Shown piece after piece: positions 15,872 through 16,176 of a stretch of DNA of 16,176 nucleotides (its first letter is position 1; each line of letters opens with the position of its first letter). The stretch comes from an uncultured Bacteroides sp. GTDB lineage: Bacteria; Bacteroidota; Bacteroidia; Bacteroidales; Bacteroidaceae. The notes below the pieces were generated by a model. It did no database searches and was not told where the DNA came from. It was given only the letters and a program-made list of their open reading frames with translations. The position numbers were made by a program, and so were the translations under genes. The stretch is from the NCBI GenBank assembly GCA_900555635.1, contig USLU01000096.1, positions 1-16,176 of the forward strand, read 5' to 3'.

Positions 15872-16176
15872 TTATGCATCTCCACTATTTGTGTCGGTGC
15901 CATCTCCACATTTCGGCGGTCTACCTGACGAACAACAGCAGCAGCCAATTGCAAAAATGCACGACCGGTAACCGTATTTTCATCTAAAGCAACCGGAGTA
16001 CCTTTGTCACCACTTTCGCAGATGCTTTGTACAATAGGAATTTGACCCAGCAACGGAACATTCATTTCCTCTGCCAGCTTCTTCGCTCCATCTTGACCGA
16101 AAATATAATATTTATTTTCCGGAAGTTCGGCAGGTGTAAACCAAGCCATATTCTCTACCAAACCAAGAATCGGCGG
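15868..16176 (-). CDS. Mrp/NBP35-family P-loop ATPase, iron-sulfur carrier (3' end only)
   Basis: Only the last 102 residues are in the window; the frame is open to the right edge (PPILGLVENMAWFT). The sequence LVENMAWFTPAELPENKYYI, followed by FGQDGAKKLAEEMNVPLLGQIPI and ESGDKGTP, is characteristic of the C-terminal half of bacterial Mrp (ApbC-like) proteins, usually about 360 residues. These cytoplasmic ATPases bind and transfer Fe-S clusters. The P-loop and the N-terminal DUF59-like domain would be outside the window. The first TTG in the frame (16159-16161) is an internal Leu codon, not a start. The stop (TGA, 15868-15870) overlaps the ATG of the regulator by 4 bp. Confidence 0.92.
   Translation of the reverse strand, partial: PPILGLVENMAWFTPAELPENKYYIFGQDGAKKLAEEMNVPLLGQIPIVQSICESGDKGTPVALDENTVTGRAFLQLAAAVVRQVDRRNVEMAPTQIVEMHK

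Overview
The window comes from a gut-type Bacteroidota genome, most likely Bacteroides. The evidence is an adjacent SusC/SusD pair, a SusR-like membrane regulator, lipoproteins with acidic residues just after the lipidated cysteine, a TAnnTTTG-type promoter element, and a BlaR1-like protein fused to a TonB C-terminal domain. Seven of the nine genes, all on the minus strand, form one polysaccharide utilisation locus (PUL). From memory, its gene content matches the dextran-type PUL of B. thetaiotaomicron (the BT3086-BT3091 region, GH66 dextranase BT3087). That parallel is a recollection, not a database result.

Layout from left to right. 1-923 (+) is the 3' part of a gene for an M56/BlaR1-like protein with a TonB C-terminal domain. 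It is convergent with the PUL and separated from it by a strong bidirectional terminator hairpin (927-973). Then, all on the minus strand: GH97 inverting alpha-glucosidase (1033-3186), GH31 alpha-glucosidase (3202-5700), GH66 endo-dextranase lipoprotein (5712-7520), a 400-bp non-coding gap full of repeats (7521-7920), a SusE/SusF-like surface glycan-binding lipoprotein (7921-9417), SusD (9464-10954), SusC (10969-13968), a promoter region (about 13969-14215), a SusR-like regulator (14216-15871), and the 3' end of an Mrp/NBP35-type ATPase gene (15868-16176) that overlaps the regulator start by 4 bp. Transcription therefore runs from right to left.

How the genes probably work together. The SusF-like protein and SusD capture an alpha-1,6-glucan at the cell surface, and the GH66 lipoprotein cuts it into isomalto-oligosaccharides. 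SusC imports these with TonB energy, and periplasmic GH31 and GH97 enzymes release glucose. The inner-membrane SusR-like protein probably senses a released oligosaccharide or disaccharide through its periplasmic TPR domain and activates the susC promoter through a C-terminal helix-turn-helix. A terminator after the regulator and a clear -7 element upstream of susC suggest that the regulator and the catabolic operon are separate transcription units.

I found no wholly new protein system. The genes look intact and fit a known type of locus. The most unusual feature is the 400-bp gap inside an otherwise tightly packed operon. It holds a degenerate array of about 21-22-bp units phased on AAGTT, a long hairpin of about 65 nt that competes with two smaller hairpins, and an outer 12-bp inverted repeat. 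It separates the capture/import genes from the three hydrolase genes and looks like an undescribed regulatory or RNA-processing element.
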